From assembly GCF_040802235.1 (NCBI RefSeq), contig NC_133166.1:115210991-115274990 (forward strand): DNA of 64,000 bases, given 5' to 3'. The notes beneath the pieces are model-generated. The model had not been told where the DNA came from. It saw only the letters and a list, made by a program, of their open reading frames with translations, and ran no database searches. The DNA comes from Manis javanica. Its lineage: Eukaryota; Chordata; Mammalia; Pholidota; Manidae. A program made the position numbers and the translations under genes. Positions 40,500-54,200 of this stretch are shown one piece after another (position 1 is the stretch's first letter; every line of letters starts with the position of its first letter).

Positions 40500-40760
40500 C
40501 CTCGCAGGTGTCGCCCTGGCAACCGGCTCCGGCCAAGCGCTGCGCAACACCCAATGGCGTCCGGCCTCGGGGAAGCGCGCGTACAAAGGTTCCGGGCGCT
40601 CAGCTTTCCGGCCCGGGGCCGAGACGCTGCCACGCATGGACAGCGGAGGCCTCTTGGCTGGGTTTCTACCTGCGGAGGCGCAGTCCTTCTTCCCAGCTCA
40701 AGATTTATCTTTGCTCCTCCCCTTCCGGAGCTTCTGGGCCCTGCAATCTCTGAGTCAGTG
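40500..40760 (-). promoter_or_regulatory. BBS1: BBS1 promoter, CpG-rich
   Basis: CpG density rises sharply over 40,440-40,700, around and upstream of the BBS1 ATG. It includes ETS-type cores (tttccgg near 40,605 and cttccgg near 40,724) and the X-box at 40,510-40,523. No TATA box is seen. Confidence 0.7.
40510..40523. promoter_or_regulatory. BBS1: RFX X-box motif at BBS1
   Basis: gtcgccctggcaac differs at two positions from the palindromic X-box GTTGCCATGGCAAC bound by RFX factors. It lies 11-24 bp upstream of the BBS1 ATG. X-boxes mark promoters of ciliary genes, including BBS genes, so both location and gene fit. Confidence 0.7.
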
Positions 40761-41233
40761 GCAAGGCTTCGAGGCCTGGAGGGGAACCCTTCAGGTGTTC
40801 ATGAGCACCAAAAACTGACTCCCCCATCTCCCGCCTTAAAGGTTAACCGGGTTGAAAAAGGGCCATGTCCTTTGTCCTGCCTTACGCTAGAGGTCTCTGC
40901 CTTACGCAGAGAAACAAAACACAAGAGTTAGATTAACTCCTAGGATTCTGACTAAAGTTGAGCGCGGCTAGTTTTTAGGCTCTTCGGATATATTTAAATA
41001 CAAGCAATGCCACCAGGAGCATTGCAAAAATTGTGCTAATTTGTCTTTGTGACTGTCTTTAAATTCTCATTTAGAGGTGATGCCAAAATCCTGTTGTGGA
41101 TGGGAGCTTAAAAATTACCCTCCCCCCTCCCCAGGCCTTGCTCCCACTACCCTGCCGGGAGCAAACGAGAAATGAGGCAAAGTCAAGCAAGAATTAATTG
41201 CACATATCGCAAAGACAGTGGTGGTTTCTCATA
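40761..41233 (-). other. spacer between DPP3 3' end and BBS1 promoter
   Basis: About 470 bp lie between the DPP3 poly(A) signal and the BBS1 CpG-rich promoter. No repeat or ORF of note is seen. Confidence 0.5.
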
Positions 41234-41561
41234 TTTATTTCTCTGGTTATAAAAGTAATACATCAAGAGCACTGGATCTAGGCAGGCCACTTGCTTCTCA
41301 GAACCCCCATTTCCTCATCTGGGAAGAGGATAAGGAGCCCCACTTGGCCCACTTCAGAGGGCAGTGCGGATCGAACGAGATAACACAAGGGGAACACTGC
41401 GTAAACCGGAGAGTGCTCACAAATGCAAGGGGTAGTGTCTCCACCCTCCGCTGAGGTAGCACCAAGGTCCAAGCTCCTGTCCCTCCCCCAGCCCCTGCCC
41501 CTCATACACACACAAAAGCCTTGGTTTGATGGAATCAGAGGAGGGGTCAAACAAATCTGCC
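41234..41561 (-). terminator. DPP3: DPP3 3' UTR with poly(A) signal
   Basis: The minus strand carries AATAAA at 41,239-41,234, about 320 nt past the stop codon. Part of the 3' UTR (about 41,275-41,420) is antisense MIR-like (catttcctcatctgggaag on the plus strand). Confidence 0.75.
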
Positions 41562-44500
41562 TCAAGCCTTGCCAGATGGGGTCTCGCTGGGGCCCTTCCA
41601 GAACCGGGCATCAGCCGTGGCCAGCTGGGTGAGGACCTCTTCCAGCTCGGGCCCGTCCTCCGGGAAGCGCTCAGAGAAGGACTGGATGAGGCCAGCAGCT
41701 GAGGCCTCATACTCAAGAAGCTGCACATCTGAGCCTGGGGAGGAGACAGAGAAAAAAACAACAGCAGGAAAAGGTCTTAATAGGAAAACAGAATCAGTCA
41801 TAATCATAGGAGCAGCCAGTTCTTCCCTGGGCTCTTACCATGTGCCAAAAATTGTGCACAATGCTTTATCTAATTTAATGCTTACAGTAACCCTGTGAGA
41901 AGGAAATGTTAAGGGGGGAGTAGTCAGTGAACTGCATTCATCCATTACTTCATTCACTGAAGATTTACTCCTGTGCCATGTTAGGTGAAACAGACACAGT
42001 CCTTGGCCTCCGGGAGATCACAGTCCAGCAATTGCTTCTCTCTGTTTACTATGGGATGCTGGGCAATATTCTCAGCCTCTCTAGGCCTCAGCGTCCTCAT
42101 CTTTAAAGTGGGGGCAAACACAGTACCTCTTCCCTAAGAAGGTGTGGTGACTAAATACAATTGTGCATCATGTAGATGTTCAGCAAGTGCTATCTACCAC
42201 TGGCATCATTATCTCTGAGCCCATTTACCCATCTGTTAGATGGGGCTATTCCAAGAGAACCATTCAACTCGGGCTGTTGTTGGGATTCCCTGAATTCTCA
42301 TGGGAAGCATTTCCCTCTAACACACTTCCACTATTCTACCCACTCACAGCACTTTGTACTCTGTGGCATCATGGGGTGTGCATAGCTAGAAGCACAGGTC
42401 CAAGTTCGAATCCTGGTTCTGCACCTGCTGTGCGATCTCAGGTAAATACACAGCCTCTCTGCCTCAGTTTCCAGATGGAAAATGGGGATAACAACTTCCT
42501 CTCTTTAGGTTGCTGGGAGTCAATCCATGGAAGGTTTTTACCCAGTGACTGGCACATGGAAGTCTTCAAAAGTTAGCTTCATCATCACCACCATCACCAC
42601 CACCACCTCTGAAAATCCAAGCTGTTCTTCAGGCCTAGTTTAACCATCAGTTCCTCCCCAGAACTTTCCCTCAAAGGCGGAATGCTCTTCTCTTAAGTGT
42701 TCAGACCACTGTTTGTACCTCTTGGGAACTCATCAACTGGTACGATCATTTCTGTCTTACTCCTAATAGACTGAACTGCAAGAGATGAGGGCCTGGTTCC
42801 AATCCGACTCACTTCTCTATCCCCAGTGGGCCACACAGGGCTGGCAGTGGTGTCCCTGTAACGAGCACCTCTTAGTGCCCGGCATGACTCATCCATTCCC
42901 TCATCGGACGGGCGTTGAGCACTCCTGTGTGCAGGCTTGGGGACACTGCTCCTGCTGTCATGGAGATGAGGCATATGGGAAAGTGGCAGAGTGCCGGGTG
43001 CTTGAAGGGATTGCTTTAGGTTGAGGGGTACAGCCTCTCCTAGGAGATGCCATTTAACAGAGACCCGAATGACCAGAAGGACCAGCCAGACACGGATCTG
43101 GGGGAGGACTGTGCCCACAGAGGGGACAGTGAGTGTAAAGGCTACAGGACCGGGTGAGCTCGGGGTCTAGAGAGTTGGGAGGCTGCAGTGAGCCAGGGAG
43201 AAGGGGTCAGGGGTCATGCCAAGTCCCAGGGAGTCCTGCAGTAGGCAGTAGAGCTGGGAATAAGCTTCTTAAATGCTTTTCCCTCACCAATAGGAGGTAA
43301 TTATTGCATTTAACTCTCACAACTGCCAGTGACTGAGGGAGTGAGGAGGAGATGCTCTTAGTTTGACCATTGGCTCCACCAGTAAAAAGCTGTAAGCCTT
43401 GAGCAACAGACTCTGCCCAACTATCTCCTTATCTGTAAAATGGGGATAATAAAAATACCTACCTTACTGGGTTATTGTTAGGATTTAAGGGTTAATCCAT
43501 GGAAAGCACTTAGAACTTGAAGGCACTACTTCACTCAGCTTCACTGCAAGATTGTCAGCCTGCAATCTACACTGGCTTTATGAATGAAGACACCAAAGCC
43601 CAGAAAGGTTAAATGACTGGGCCAAGGCTGCAGAGCAGTTCTGAGGCTCACACTCTAATCAGTGCATAGCACCACCTCTCCTCAGGTGCCTCACATGGCA
43701 GGTGCCAGGAAAGATGAATCAAGGGGTGAGAGGACGTGAATGCAGCAAGGTGCTGGGACCCCAAGGACAAACAGTCCAAGCAGGGCACAGACAGGATGAG
43801 GGTCTTTGGCAACGCAATCACATGAGAAGCGAGAGGGACCATGGAACTGCTCATCTCTCTCCTGGGCTCGGCTGAGTCACACTGGCCCGTGGGTTCCACT
43901 TGGCCCACTGGGCCCAACTCGCTGCCTCACTGACCTCGCTCCCGGGAACCTGGAGGGCCCAGTTCTCAGGTACCATGCCTGGCTTCCCCATAAGCCCAGG
44001 GCCTGTGTTCCCCCAGCCTCTGCTCCACTGGCCTGCCTCAAACCCGTTGCTGTCTTACAAGCAGCATGACCCTGCGTGTGCAGGGTGGTGGCGTGGGGAG
44101 AGTGGTAGATGCCAAGGTTTTAGTCTGAGGTTTGGCACGGGGCGGAATGGCAGGAAGGGACAGAGGCAGGAGCCACCCCAGCTAGCCTTTTTCCAGCCTG
44201 GAGTCAACGCCAGGCCTCCTTCATGCTCCTGTAATACCTTGCATGGCCCCCCACCAAAGGGGTCTCAGGAGGGCATTACCTTCAAGACGAGTGTTAGGCT
44301 GAACGATGAGCTTCCGAGATTCCTTGCGGAGCAGCACTGTGTCCCTGAGGGTAAGGAAGGACTCCGGGGGCGCATCCGTGACCGCCGCATAGCCCTCATA
44401 GAAGGCCCGGCCTCCGGCCACATCCCCTGTGGACTTCAGCACCTGTGGAAAGGCAGAGGAGTTAGTGCCTCTGATGGGCACCCAGCCTGCATCAGTCCAC

Positions 44501-45248
44501 GGGGCTTTGCCAGGGGCCACAGCTGATGGTGCCCAGCCCTAGACAGTATCTGCTCTCATGTAGGTTACTGAGCTGAGGCCCTGAGAAATGCAGGTGGAGT
44601 GCCTGGTACATGTAAGTGCCCATTAAAGTGACTGTTAATGTTTCTCATTTGATTGTCTCATTTCAGTGATAGACAAGGAAGACATTACCACCACTCTTTT
44701 TTGAATAAAACGTTTCACATACAAAATATATAGTATAAATGTTATAAAGAACAGTTATGACGCCTGTACACCCACCCTTAAGAGTTAGTGCAGCTGCCCC
44801 CCTGGAATGCCCCCTTACACCCCCCATTTGAGCAAACAGTCCTCAATTCTGTGCTGATTATTCCCTTGTCTTCCCTGAACTCTACTCTCCACCATATATG
44901 ACTTCATTTTTTTTTTTTTGTGAGGGCATCTCTCATATTTATTGATCAAATGGTTGTTAACAACAATAAAATTCTGTATAGGGGAGTCAATGCTCAATGC
45001 ACAATCATTAATCCACCCCAAGCCTAATTTTCATTAGTCTCCAATCTTCTGAAACATAACAAACAAGTTCTTACACGGTGAACAAATTCTTACATAGTGA
45101 ATAAGTTCTTACATGGTGAACAGTGCAAGGGCATTCATCACAGAAACTTTCGGTTCTATCACGCATTATGAACTATAAACAATCAGGTCAGATATGAATA
45201 TTCGTTTGATTTTTATACTTGATTTTATGTGGATACCACATTTCTCCC

Positions 45249-45281
<33 letters not shown>

Positions 45282-48200
45282 TTTAATAAAATGCTGAAGT
45301 GGTAGGTAGATGCAAGATAAAGGTAGAAAACATAGTTTAGTGCTGTAAGAGGGCAAATGTAGATGATCAGGTGTGTGCCTGTAGACTATGTGTTAATCCA
45401 AGGAAGACAAGGGCAATAAAACATCCATGGATGCAGAAGATTTCTCTCAAAACGGGGGGTGAGGTTCTAAGCCTCACCTCTGTTCATCCCCAATTTCTCA
45501 CCTGATGGCCTCCCTGCGACTGTATATGACTTCATTTTTGCCTGGATTTGTGATTTGCTTTTTTCTGCTCCAGTTATGTTTGAGAGCCATCTGTGTGCAT
45601 GTAGCTATAGTTCATTCACCCTTAAACATACCCCAATTCAGTATCTTCCACTGTTGATGCGGAACTTGCGGATTTTGCCACCAGCGTCACTGTGGACACC
45701 CCGTATGCCTCCTGAGGAACAGGTGCAGGTTTCTCCAGGAGAACCGACGGTCCGGAGGGCAGGTGAATGCTCAACCTTAAAGGACTCTTTCTCAAAGCTG
45801 CTGCACCAGTTTATACCCCCCAAACAGTGGGTGGCAGTCTTTTCTGCTCAGCATACAAGCTTGGGGTTGGCAGTTTTTCATTTTTGACTAACTGGGGGCT
45901 ATAAAACTCATGTGGTTCAAGTTGTGTTTCCCTGGTTCCCAACATGAAGAGGATTGAACATCTCCCTACAAAGTGGTGATTTTTCTTCTGTTTGGGTGTT
46001 TTGCTTATTTTTCTGTTGGGCTGTCTTTTCTTCTTTGTCTTTTTAAGTTCTTTATATATTTAGACACTAACTTTTTGTTAACACATATGTGGTAAATACC
46101 CTCTCCTAGTTTAACATTCGGCTTCTCACATTCTTTATGGCAACTTATGATGACTGAAAGTTATTCATTCTCATTGAGTTGTAACTAACATAGAATTTTA
46201 TATTAGTTTCAGGTGTACAGCACAGTGATTTAATGTTTTTATACATTATATAATGATCACCTCCATGGGTCTAGTCACCCTCTGGCACCATACAAAGTTA
46301 TTACAATCTTATTCACTGTATTCCCTATGCTGTATATTACATCCCTGGGGCTTATTTATTTTATACCTGGAAGTTTGTACCTCTTTATCCCCTTTACCTA
46401 CTTTCCCCTCCCCACCAGCTCCCCGCCCTCTGGCAACCACCAGGTTGTTCTCTGTATCTATGAGTCTGTTTCTGTTTTGTTTTGTCATTTTTTCAGATTC
46501 CACATGTAAGTGAAATCACAGGGTATCTGTCTTTGATTTACTTCACAAAAATTATCTTTAATGATGTTAAAGGGATCAATCAGTCTTTTCCCTGATGGCT
46601 TGTGCTTCTTGTGTCTGGAGAAATTCTCCCTCCCCCTGAGGTCATAAAGATAATCTCTCAGTTTGAATCTTTGCCTTTCACATTTAAACCTTTCACCTCT
46701 CTGGGCTGGTTCTGTGTGGAATAAGGCAGAAATCCACTCTTTTCCATAAGCATAATCCACTCTCCCAGCCCCGCTTACTAAGCCGTCCCTCCTTTCTCCA
46801 GCGATCTGCAATGCCACGTCCACCATAAACCGAAGTCAATGCCTGCTTCTTGGTTCTGTTCCACTGATCAATTTGTTTTTTCCCACCCCAGGACCACACA
46901 GAGCTGAGTGATCTTAGAATGTATTTTGATATCTAGTGGGGCAAGTCCCCCAAACTCTTTTGCCTTAGGAATGCCTTGGCCCTTATTCTTATTCATGGGC
47001 CTTTATGCTTCCATCTAAATTTTACAATCAGCTTGTCCAGTTCCATGAAAAACCTCCTTGGCACTTCATTCAAACTTGCTCAACTCTTTTATGAATTTCA
47101 ACAATTGTTTACTGAATCTTGTGGCATGCCTATACGGACAGTCACATCTGCCAAATAATGTGTGTGGTTTCTTCCTTTCTAATGCCTGAACTTAATTTTT
47201 CTTGTTTCCTTCCAAATGCTGGGAACTTTGTACACTGTTGATCAGAAGTCGAAATAAGGAGCATTTGGGACCTGTTCCTGGTTTTAAAGAGAATCTTTTA
47301 GTGTTTCAACAGATGGCATTTACTGTATTTAATTTTTTGAGACACTCTTTATCAGTAAAGAAAATTCTTCGCAACGCTACATTTTCTAAGAGTTTTTATC
47401 ATAGGTGGATATAAATGACTTTCATAAATTACTTTCAAGAGCTTTTTCTAAAGCTATGGTATGGTCATGGTTTTTCTCCATTAATCTATTAATATGGTGA
47501 TTTTCATAAATATATTTCCTAATATTAAATAAACTTCATTTTCCTGGGATAAACCCAAGTTGGTATTTTCTGGATTTGGCCTGCTAAGATTTTGTTTAGA
47601 ATTCTGGTGTTTACATTTTCCTCTCTTGAACTCTGATTTTGGTCAAAGTAGCATCATAAAATGAGGTGGAGAACATTCCTTTTCTGTTATCTGAAAGAGT
47701 TTATGTAAAATTGATACCATCCACTACTTGAACAATTAGTAGGATTCACTTATCAAACTCTCTACTTAGCAATTTTTATATGAATATTTTAGACCACTGA
47801 TTTAACTTCTGTAACAGTTACAGGACTATTCAAGTTATCTATTCATCTATTTGTGAGTCAACTTTAATTCATTTTATTTTTCTAGGAATTTGTCCATTTC
47901 ACCTAAGTTGTATATTTTATTGCCATAAATTTCTGCTACCTGTGAAGTTATGTACCCTTTAAAATTTCTACTGTTATTTGTGCCTTCACTTTTTTTCTTG
48001 ACTAATCTTGCCTGACGTTTGCCAATTTTATTAGCTTTTCAAATCATCAACTTTGGCTTTTTGGTCTTCTCTGTATTTCTACTTCGGGTTACTTGTGTCT
48101 GTTCTGACATCCGTGATTTTCCTTCTTCAACTTTCCATATTTCCCTCTCTCCACTGAACTCTTAAACTTGATGGATTTCTGAATTGGGTTTTTAATCAGT

Positions 48201-51200
48201 TGTAGGAAATTCTTGGCCATTATCCCTTCTAATACTCCCTCTCCCTCCTTTTCTCTCCCCTTTCCTCCCGGAACCTTGGTTTATGTACATCAGACTCTTT
48301 CACACTCTCCTCCATGTCACTTAACCTCTCTCACATTTTCAATCTTTGTCTCTCTATGCTATATGCTGTGTGATTTATCTCCAGCTGGATCTAAAACCTG
48401 TCTGACCTGCTTATTTTTGGTTTCAATGATTATATAGTTTATTTCTGGGCATTCAACTTGGTTCTTTCCCAAATATCTGATTTTCCAAATATCCTTACTT
48501 CTGCCAATTTGCAAGGGGCAAAGCAGGACTGCTACTAGGGTTCCCTCCAGGTAAGCCTCCACCTCTCAGACCCAGGGTTAGAATGATTTTCCCTAGCTCT
48601 GAGGTAAATAAAGCCAACTGGGAACTCTTGGAGGAAAGTTAAAGAGAACGTCTCACCTTTCCCTCTTCCCCATGGCACTTAACACCCCAGAAGTGCTGAA
48701 CACACCTTCCTCAAGCTGCTGTGTTAGACCCCAGCGGCTTAACCCAGATAGAGAGCTGGCAACATGGATGCAAGGTTTATGGTATCATAAACCTGACTAA
48801 GGCAGTACAGGTATTAGGGAGCAGGCCCCGCAAACCGGAGAGTCAGGCCAGGCCCAAATGCCCCAAAGTCCAAACGTCCAAGTGCAGTGGCTGCTGCTCA
48901 CTTCCAGCCAATATTTTACATAGGACTTGAGCCTATTGATGTCAATCCTTCCAAGCCAGAAATACAGATTTATACCCAACTTTGCCAATTTTACCAAGAT
49001 GGGCCAAAGGTGGGTGAAAATTATGACTGTATTTGTGACTGCTGGCTGAAGCCTTTCCCTGTGGAAGTGCCTTCCTTCATCTTCCCCGCTTGCTGTCTCC
49101 TTGCTGCGCCCCTGGCTTTAATGAGGAGGCTGATAGAAGAAACAGCCACACCAAGAATGCTTCCATATTCCGTTATCTTCTTTAAAATGATTGCTGAGGA
49201 CACTACTGATCTGGTGAATGATCCTTCCTGTACAGAGACCCCGACAGTTCAGTCTTTAAAGTGGAACATTCTATGCTTGTGCAATACTCAGTCACAGTTC
49301 CATATTGGCCTAGGATTTGGCAGATTTGATTCCTTCATCTGGTGACTTATTATTATTAATAAACTGTTTTGGAATAAATAATTTTAGATTTATAGAAAAG
49401 TAGCAAAGACAGTACAGAGTTCTCATATAACCCACACTCAGTTTCCCCTGTTGTTAACATCTTATGAAATTGGAACATTACTAACTAAACTCTAGACTCT
49501 GTTTAGATTTCACTAGTTGCCCCATTAATTTTTTTTTCTGTTCCAGTATCTCATCCAAGACACCACATTCATTTTGCATCTAATGATTTTTCATTTCTAA
49601 TTTTATCTTACTTTAATGGTTTGGGGAAAGTTGGGGTTCCTATATCCAGGATCCTCGCCTGAACCTAAACTACTTGACGATGTAACTGGCTACTGCTTCC
49701 GCACCCGTGGGCACTAAACTATTACTGACTGAGCCATATATAAAGAGCTCTGGCCAGTGCTCTGGGCGGAGACAGAGACGTAGGAGGATTATAGAACTGC
49801 AGACTGTTGGAAGCAGAGGTAATTCTAGTGCTCGACCTATCGCCAGGAGAACAAGCCGGGTAATAAACCCTTTCACCCCAAGAACGTTCCATTGTCATTC
49901 CCTGGTCTCACTGAATCCATAGTGAACTTGCCCAGGGCTGAAACCCATTGGCAAGCTAAATGGCCAAATGCATATATTTTATGGAAAAATGCCTTAAATC
50001 CTTTCTGGAAATAGGTGGGAGTATAATCATCGAGAGATATTTGCTGAATTGAAGGCTGGGCCTTCTACAGATTAAGAGCCGGCAGATCCCTGTTCTGATG
50101 GAAATTACTGAGCTGTGAAGAGTGCATTCTCAGGGGTCCTCAAATTTTGCTGGGTGTCAGAATCACCTGGCAGGCTAGTAAACATGCAGGTTCCTGGGCC
50201 TTACTCTCAGAATTGCTGAATCATGTGGTCTGGGGTGAGGGCCTGAGAATCTGCATTTCTAACCTCCTGGGTGACACTGATGGTCCTGGACCACACTGCA
50301 TGTCACAATGGCTTGGATAACACAACATTCTATTTGCTCAGCTCCATGTATATGTTGCTTTCATTTAATTCCTGCCAGGTAAAGCAGGTGATGCATCCCA
50401 TTTGACAGATAAGAAAAGTGGGGCCCAGCAAGGCCAAGTATGATGCCCCAGTTCACAGCTGATTAGATTTGGGAGGGAAACCTGTGCTGACACTGTCCGT
50501 TCCTCCTTTCCTCACCAAACTGCAGGCCTGCCTCTGTTACTCAGCCCACCAAGCTCACTCCAGTCCTAAGACCAGCCCTTGTGCTTTCTGTTTCCCCTGC
50601 TCTCAGATCTTCTTGTAGCTGGTTCCACTTTGGCACTCAAATTCTAGCTTAAATGCCACCTCATCCAGGAAGCCTTCCCTGATCACCCAGGTTAAGGTGA
50701 CTCTATTCCTTTCCCCTCCAATCTCACTTGCTATCACATCACCACGTTTTATTGTCTTTGCAGCTCTCATCATGATTTAAAATTATCTTAGTCACTTACT
50801 GTTTACATGTTTATTGTCTACCTTCCTTCACTACAGTATAAGAAATTGTTTGCAGCTGGTTCCCAGTGCCTGGCACATGGTAACATTTGGCATACAGATT
50901 CATCAAATGAGTGGATGAATGACAGATGAGTTTATGAGGCACTGTTAGAGAGTGTGGAGAAGGGGTGAGGCTGGAGGGAGCCTCCAAGGCGAGAGGCCTC
51001 CACTTACCTGGAGTCTCTGCAGGAATCGCTCCAGGGTGGGCTTGCCCACAGACCGGATCTTGCTGCGGTCAAGGCGGACCCGGGCATCCGGGCGCCCATC
51101 AGAGCCTGTGGTGGGAGTGACAGTAACGAGTCCCTCGCCAGCCTCCAGCAAGACCCTCAGGATCACAAACCGGGCCTGCATGTGGGCCTGCCAGGGCCAA

Positions 51201-54200
51201 GGAAAGAGGAATCATTTGTGGCCCTGAGAAAAGACATATCAAGAGCATGGCCCAAGGCCTGATATATGGTATATTCTGATCAACTGTCAATTATTGTTAC
51301 TGTTTTACTTCCCCGACCCTGTGAGTCTTTTTCTGCCTATTCTTCTCCCCTCAAATGTCTCCTCCCTTTTCTGCTCACTGGGGAGGAAAGGCTGCCCTGG
51401 GAGACAGGGAGGCCATTTCTAGGCAGGACCCAGAGCCCTGTGTTCACCCTTGTTATCCTCCCACCCTTTACTGCTCTAAACCCCATCATGACGACAGTAG
51501 TTACCCCCAGGGTCCCTTCACCAGGACCCTGAGCACTTTCTCCTCCACGATCTTATCTGCTTTCAGCATTGAGACCAAGTGGGCCCCATTATCCCCAGTT
51601 TACAGACGGCAAAACAGAGGCCCAAAGAGGTGAAGTAACTTATTCAGAGTCACACAGCTGGAAAGGGAGAGTGAAGACTCAGACCCAAGTTTCCTGACTG
51701 TAAACATGTGTCCTTTTGATAACATAATATTGCCTCCTCAAATCACACTTGCCTGACTTTCAAACGCTTTTCTATTGCTTGCCTATTTCCATGTCGGTCT
51801 CAAAACCAGTCTAGTCCAACAGTTCTGGAGGCAGAATGCTTGGATTTCAATCCTGCCTTACCAGCAAGTTACTTAATTTCTTTGCGCCTCAATTTCCCCC
51901 TTTCTAAAATGAGGGCAATGACAGTACTTACCTCAAGGGTTGATACTGGGAACAAGTGAGTTAAGTCAGGTAAAGTGTTTAGAACTATGCACGGCACAGA
52001 GTAAGTTTTCTGCAGATCATCTACTAGTTGTAAAATCACCTCATCCGATTCATCCTCAAGGTTGCAGGGAGACCTGTTACTCCCATTTCATAGACAGGGA
52101 CACCGAGGCTCACAACAGTGCTGTGAATTGCCCCTGATGCAGTGGAGGCTGGGATTAAGCTTGGTTCATGTGCCTCATAGATACAGTCTGTCGCGTACTA
52201 GAACCCTGATCTTGGCCCTGTGGATGCTCCCTTCAACCCCTTGAGGCCCCACCTGTCTCCAGCTGGAGGCCTCAGGGGTGTAGAACTCCAGAGCAAGCAG
52301 CCCAGCCCGAACCATGTTGAGCCAGTTCACGTAGATCACATCTTCCGCATCAGCCCCCTCGAAGCCAAAGATCCTGGGGGACAGGGGCAGTCAGAGGCTG
52401 CCTGGGCCCTGCCCTCCCTGCCAGCACCCCACCCATCCACAGGAGGCCCACCCCCCATGCCTGCTGCTCATACTCCAGCACTTGGGGGTTGAGGCAGAGG
52501 TAGAGGCCCACGCTTTCAGCCCGGCACTCTTCATAGCTGGAGGCAATGGTGCTGAACTTGCTGTCCCAGGTCTCCCCACTCCGGTACCAGCTCTGAATCT
52601 GGGAGGGGAGGCCCGGGAAGCAGGCTTAGGGGTGGCTGCCATTCTGTCAGTGCCCACCCTCCCAGCACCCTGGGGCTCTGCTGAGCGGCCCTCACCTGCT
52701 CCCCCGTCTCTGGGTTGATTACTGTCTCCTGGTCAAAGTTGAATGCTCCTTTCTCATCCTGCAGGAGTGTCAGGAACATGGGGCACATGAGGGAAAGGTG
52801 CCCATGCCCCAGCTTAGCCTTCAGCCCTGGGACCCAAGGGCCTGACGAGCGGCTCAGAAAGGTGCCCGGGGAGCAGCAAGCAGATGGGAAGGGCAGCAGG
52901 TCCGTCAACATAAACCGCTACATCCAACCTGAGTCCTGTGACACCGCGGCCCTCCCGGAGCCCCTGGCAATTGGAAGGGCCAGAGCCACTGCCCCACTGC
53001 ACAAGAGGACACTGGGGGCCAGAGAGCAGAGAGACTTGCCCAAAGTCGCATGAAGACCCAGACCCCAGAGATGTCCTAGTTGGGGGCCAGAAAGCCCAGC
53101 TCCATGCCCCAAGTCCCCTCCCATGCTGGCGGAGGCACTCGGCACACGATCCTCGGCCTCCATCAAGCATTGGCTTTACGGTCCACTCCATGTACCAAAT
53201 GTCTTTCACGCACCACGCATTCAATCCACACAGTTACCCTCCAGGGAAGTCTCTCCTATTGCCCGATTTCACAGAGGAAGACATGGAGGCTCAGGGACTA
53301 GGAACCCCAAAGTGTAATGTGAGCACATAACCTCCAAGCACAGTCCTTTAATACTAATGCCCATCTCCAGAGGGCCTGCTGTGTCAGGCAAGCCCAGGTA
53401 CGTTTGTTCCTCATAACATCCCACCTGGTAGGGGTCAGGAACTCCATTTACAGATGGGCCAACTGAGGCTCATTGGGGGGAACTGATTTGTCCCAGGCCA
53501 AAGTGGCCACATTTGTCCCCATTGCCCTGTGACTTCAAAGCCCCTAGCAGCTGCTCTCTGAGTCCTCCTGATGTCCTCGCCCCAGCCGCCTCATCTGAGG
53601 TCATCTGCACAGCGCCCTGCCGGGGGTCCATGATGGGCTCTTTCCGGCCTGCCAGAAAGGCTGTCTGTCTTTTTCATATTCCCTGAGTGGGTGGGTATCA
53701 AGGGGGCTCCAGCCACTTTGACCAGGTGGCAGAAAGGGGCTGCTCTGCGGAGAGGTGGCTCCCTGTAATACCTGGAGAGGTATAGGCTCCAGGAAAAGCG
53801 GTACAAAGACAGACAGTGCTGTAGCCTCAGGCCTGCGAGCATCCAGAGACCACCACCTCCCGGCCTCCCGGCCTCCTGGCCTCCCGGCCTCCCGGGCTTT
53901 CTAAGCCATGCCCTCAGGGCAGGCATCCATGACTCGGGTCAAACAATTCTACCTGTGCCAAAGACTGCGGTGAGGGGCTCCCAGCTGGACTCTCCTGCAG
54001 GCCCCTCTGCAACCACTCGATCCTCAGGGCAGGGCAAGACAGGGACATCCCCAGTGACTGCCACTTCCCTACCTGGCCCAAAGCCTCTGGCAGGCCATGC
54101 CCCCTGGAGGGAGCAGCTTCACCCCCAGGGAGGTCTGATGACACGGGGTCCACTGGCCAGTTCTCACCTGCACAAAGAGCTTGCCGCTGCCGTGGCCCAG

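Larger units (their letters stand above)
44695..46140 (-). repeat. old L1 3' sequence in DPP3 intron 16, split by a younger insert
   Basis: Antisense L1-like blocks lie at 44,695-44,894 and continue at 45,540-46,140 (gagccatctgtgtgcatgta, agctatagttcattcaccc). They are separated by the retroposon at 44,912-45,522. Confidence 0.6.

Noticed and set aside
43900-44526. 208-codon plus-strand frame over DPP3 exon 17
   Set aside because: It is a shadow of the minus-strand exon 17, which matches DPP3 exactly.
45066-45122. three near copies of a short unit that could suggest a CRISPR-like or regulatory array
   Set aside because: The units belong to the body of the retroposon at 44,912-45,522, in a mammalian intron. 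There are no spacers of regular length.
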